Assembly (NCBI RefSeq): GCF_024218795.1
Contig: NZ_CP100400.1
Span: 2,170,001-2,234,000, forward strand
Origin: Halorussus aquaticus
Lineage (GTDB): Archaea > Halobacteriota > Halobacteria > Halobacteriales > Haladaptataceae
Length of the DNA: 64,000 nt
Reading direction: 5' to 3'
Position numbers and translations under genes: made by a program. Shown piece by piece: positions 62,175-64,000 of the stretch. Within the stretch, counting starts at the first letter, position 1, and the number at the start of each line of letters is the position of its first letter. A model generated the notes under the pieces. The model had not been told where the DNA came from. It saw only the letters and a program-made list of their open reading frames with translations, and searched no databases.

Positions 62175-63551
62175 ATGAGACGGTCGAACGTCCGGACGCT
62201 CGCGGCGGCGGGCACCGCACTGCTCGCCACGACGCTACTCGCCGGAACCGCGCTCGCTCACGGCGGCGGCCTGCGCGCGGCCGCCGGGACGCTCTCGGTA
62301 CCGACGTGGCTGTTCCTGCTGACGGGCGGGGGCGTCGTCGGCGCGTCGTTCCTGCTCGCCAGTTTCGTCACCGACCGGGCGTTCATCCGCGCGGTCCACA
62401 GCTGGCGTCGGGTGGCGGGGATGCGCCTCGACGGCGTGGTGACGCTGACCCGGGTCCTCTCGGTCGCGGCCCTGCTCGGCGTCGTCGTCGTGGGTCTCGA
62501 AGGCCCGCAGTCGATGTTCCGGAACGCCGCAATTCTGTTCGTCTGGGTGGGCTGGTGGGCCGGATACGTCGCCACGGTCTACCTCGTGGGCAACAGTTGG
62601 CCCGCACTCAACCCGTGGCGGGCCGTGAGCGAATGGGTGCCTTCGCTCGACCGCGCCTACCCCGAGCAACTGGGCGCGTGGCCCAGCGTGGTCGGCCTCC
62701 TAGCGCTGGTCTGGTTGGAAGTCGTGAGTCCGCTGGCCGACGACCCGCGGCTACTGGCGTGGGTCGTGGTGGGCTACTCGGTCATCACGCTGGCGGGGGC
62801 GCACGTCTTCGGTCCGGACCGATGGTTCGGGAGCGTGGACCCGGTGGCGCGACTGTTCCGGTACTACGGCCGGGTCGCGCCGATTCAGCGCGGCGAAGAC
62901 GGGTTGGCCGTCGGGCCGCCGGGCGCGGCGCTGACCGACGCTCGACTCGCGGACGGCCGCGACGAGGTAGCCTTCGTGGTGGCGATTCTATGGGTCACGA
63001 CGTACGACGGGTTCGTCGGGACGCCCCTCTGGGTGGACGTAGCGCAGGCCGCGGTCGGCGTCGGCGTCCCCGCGGTCGTCCTCTATCCGGTCGCACTACT
63101 CGCCGGGTACGCCCTCTTTCTGGGCGTCTACTGGCTCGCGGCCCGGTCGGCCCGCGAGACCGCCGAGACGTACCTGACGCCCGACGCCATCGCCCGGCGG
63201 TTCGCGCCCTCGCTGTTGCCCATCGCGGCCGGATACCACCTCGCGCACTTCCTCGGCCTGTTCGTCTCGCTGTCGCCCGCGCTGCTCGCGGCGCTGTCGA
63301 ACCCCCTGAACCCGCCGATAAACCCCTCGGTGGTCGTCCTGCCGAGTTGGTTCGGGATGCTCGCCGTCGCGTTCGTCCTGCTCGGACACCTGCTGGCGGT
63401 CTGGGTCGCGCACACGAGCGCGTACGAGGTGTTCCCCGGCCGGTTGCAGGCGGTCCGGAGTCAGTACCCCTTCGTGGTCGTGATGGTGCTGTACACCATG
63501 ACGAGCCTCTGGATAGTGTCCGCACCGAGTGCCGAACCGCCGTTCGTCTGA
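62175..63551 (+). CDS. Polytopic membrane protein, function unknown
   Basis: 458 aa with about ten to eleven helices. It begins with a signal-like segment (LAAAGTALLATTLLAGTALAHGGG) then helix pairs, with conserved-looking WVGWWAGYVATVYLVGNSWP and NPWRAVSEWVPS, and a late AGYHLAHFLGLFVS with His in a helix. There is no transporter signature I can name. It is coupled to the small zinc-finger gene downstream (3-bp gap), so the two probably act together. Confidence 0.8.
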   Translation: MRRSNVRTLAAAGTALLATTLLAGTALAHGGGLRAAAGTLSVPTWLFLLTGGGVVGASFLLASFVTDRAFIRAVHSWRRVAGMRLDGVVTLTRVLSVAALLGVVVVGLEGPQSMFRNAAILFVWVGWWAGYVATVYLVGNSWPALNPWRAVSEWVPSLDRAYPEQLGAWPSVVGLLALVWLEVVSPLADDPRLLAWVVVGYSVITLAGAHVFGPDRWFGSVDPVARLFRYYGRVAPIQRGEDGLAVGPPGAALTDARLADGRDEVAFVVAILWVTTYDGFVGTPLWVDVAQAAVGVGVPAVVLYPVALLAGYALFLGVYWLAARSARETAETYLTPDAIARRFAPSLLPIAAGYHLAHFLGLFVSLSPALLAALSNPLNPPINPSVVVLPSWFGMLAVAFVLLGHLLAVWVAHTSAYEVFPGRLQAVRSQYPFVVVMVLYTMTSLWIVSAPSAEPPFV

Positions 63552-63553
63552 GT

Positions 63554-63865
63554 ATGACCGGAGAGACCACCACCGAAGAGACCGAGGTACCGCCCGGCGA
63601 ATCGCCAGCGGAGTGTCCGTACTGCGGTCGCCCGCTGGAGAGCGAGGAGTTACTGGTCCTCCACGAGGGCATCGACCACTGGGACCGACTCGACGACGAG
63701 CGCCGCGAGGCGTTCCGCGAGACCTACCAGCGGGAGAACGACGACCTGCGAACCTTCCGGCTGAAACTGCTCGGCCTGTTGGTGCTGGTGTACTTCGTCT
63801 TCCTGTTCGTCTACTCGTGGGAGACCACGGACCCCTACAGCGTCGTCACGGTGATACCCGTCTGA
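63554..63865 (+). CDS. Small C2H2-type zinc-finger membrane protein
   Basis: 103 aa. The N-terminal half holds a zinc-finger-like Cys-x2-Cys...His-x4-His (AECPYCGRPLESEELLVLHE, then GIDH). A single membrane helix (LLGLLVLVYFVFLFVYSW, about residues 72-90) follows, with a short outer tail. It starts 2 bp after the polytopic gene stop, so the two are an operon. Such one-helix finger proteins are recurrent and uncharacterised in haloarchaea. Confidence 0.82.
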   Translation: MTGETTTEETEVPPGESPAECPYCGRPLESEELLVLHEGIDHWDRLDDERREAFRETYQRENDDLRTFRLKLLGLLVLVYFVFLFVYSWETTDPYSVVTVIPV

Positions 63866-63979
63866 ACGCGCGTCGCATCGCCGCGAGTTCGGTCGGACGC
63901 GAAGACGTTCGGACGACGCCTGAAGGCCCCGTAATTCGGGAACGGTGCCCTTTAGTCGCTACTCGCCCGAGTCGTAGCT

Positions 63980-64000
63980 ATGGACGAACAACCCGGATTG
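63980..64000 (+). CDS. Start of a gene cut by the right edge (MDEQPGL...)
   Basis: ATG at 63980 begins seven codons, MDEQPGL, before the window ends. CCTTTAGTC (about 63950-63958) precedes it by 22 bp as a weak TATA-like element. Nothing about the product can be said. Confidence 0.35.

Overview
This is chromosomal DNA from an extremely halophilic archaeon (class Halobacteria, Halorussus/Haloferax-like in style). The sequence is GC-rich and its proteins are dominated by Asp and Glu. Transcription starts are often leaderless, with a TATA element 25-30 bp before the ATG. Many genes are translationally coupled by ATGA or GTGA overlaps. Secreted proteins carry twin-arginine (Tat) signals. The window also has archaeal RNA polymerase and ribosomal protein genes, halocyanins, two-subunit 2-oxoacid:ferredoxin oxidoreductase, and the archaeal-type phosphomevalonate decarboxylase. 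I see no transposase, integrase, CRISPR array or rRNA gene. Most of the window is core genome, with a few accessory patches.

Layout. 1-3.7 kb: minus-strand ABC sugar importer (binding protein, two permeases, ATPase cut by the left edge). 3.9-6.1 kb: aminotransferase, Lrp-type regulator, an odd mini-lipoprotein. 6.2-9.0 kb: porB/porA. 9.3-13.6 kb: a two-gene operon for large secreted PKD-domain proteins of unknown function, partly AT-rich and mosaic. 13.6-16.4 kb: Mrp/ApbC ATPase, moaA, small proteins. 16.5-22.7 kb: tRNA-Ser, rps13-rps4-rps11-rpoD, tRNA-Leu, rpl18e-rpl13-rps9-rpoN-rpoK-eno-rps2, the classic archaeal translation/transcription cluster. 22.9-30.2 kb: Tat protein, meaB with a B12-binding mutase subunit, DUF420 protein with a palindromic operator, kinase-like protein, ABC-2 exporter pair, SHOCT protein.

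30.3-48.4 kb is rich in respiration genes. It has a CtaA-CtaB fusion for heme synthesis, oxidase subunits II (coxB) and III (coxC) without subunit I, and a seven-gene bc-complex operon (halocyanin, small membrane protein, Rieske, cytochrome b N-half, cytochrome b C-half, two small membrane proteins). Interspersed are a frameshifted prolyl oligopeptidase, an E1-alpha dehydrogenase subunit, an M28 peptidase, a degenerate NAD-kinase-like protein, and a response regulator coupled to a RecA-like protein. 48.5-56.9 kb: endonuclease III, beta-helix protein, phosphomevalonate decarboxylase, NDH-2-like oxidoreductase, small membrane proteins, START-like protein, a second halocyanin and an M42 aminopeptidase. 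57-61.1 kb: two glycosyltransferases and a Tat-exported beta-helix protein, which suggests surface polysaccharide work. 61.5-64 kb: small conserved proteins and a polytopic membrane protein.

How the genes fit together: PorAB feeds electrons from 2-oxoacids. NDH-2-like and bc-type enzymes pass electrons to membrane-anchored halocyanins and on to a heme-copper oxidase, whose heme and assembly factors (CtaA-CtaB, DUF420) are encoded nearby. The strongest leads are the mosaic 9.3-13.6 kb surface operon, the response regulator whose phospho-acceptor Asp is Glu and its coupled ATPase-like partner, the perfect palindrome in front of the DUF420 gene, the near-duplicate halocyanins, and the single-base frameshift in the prolyl oligopeptidase.
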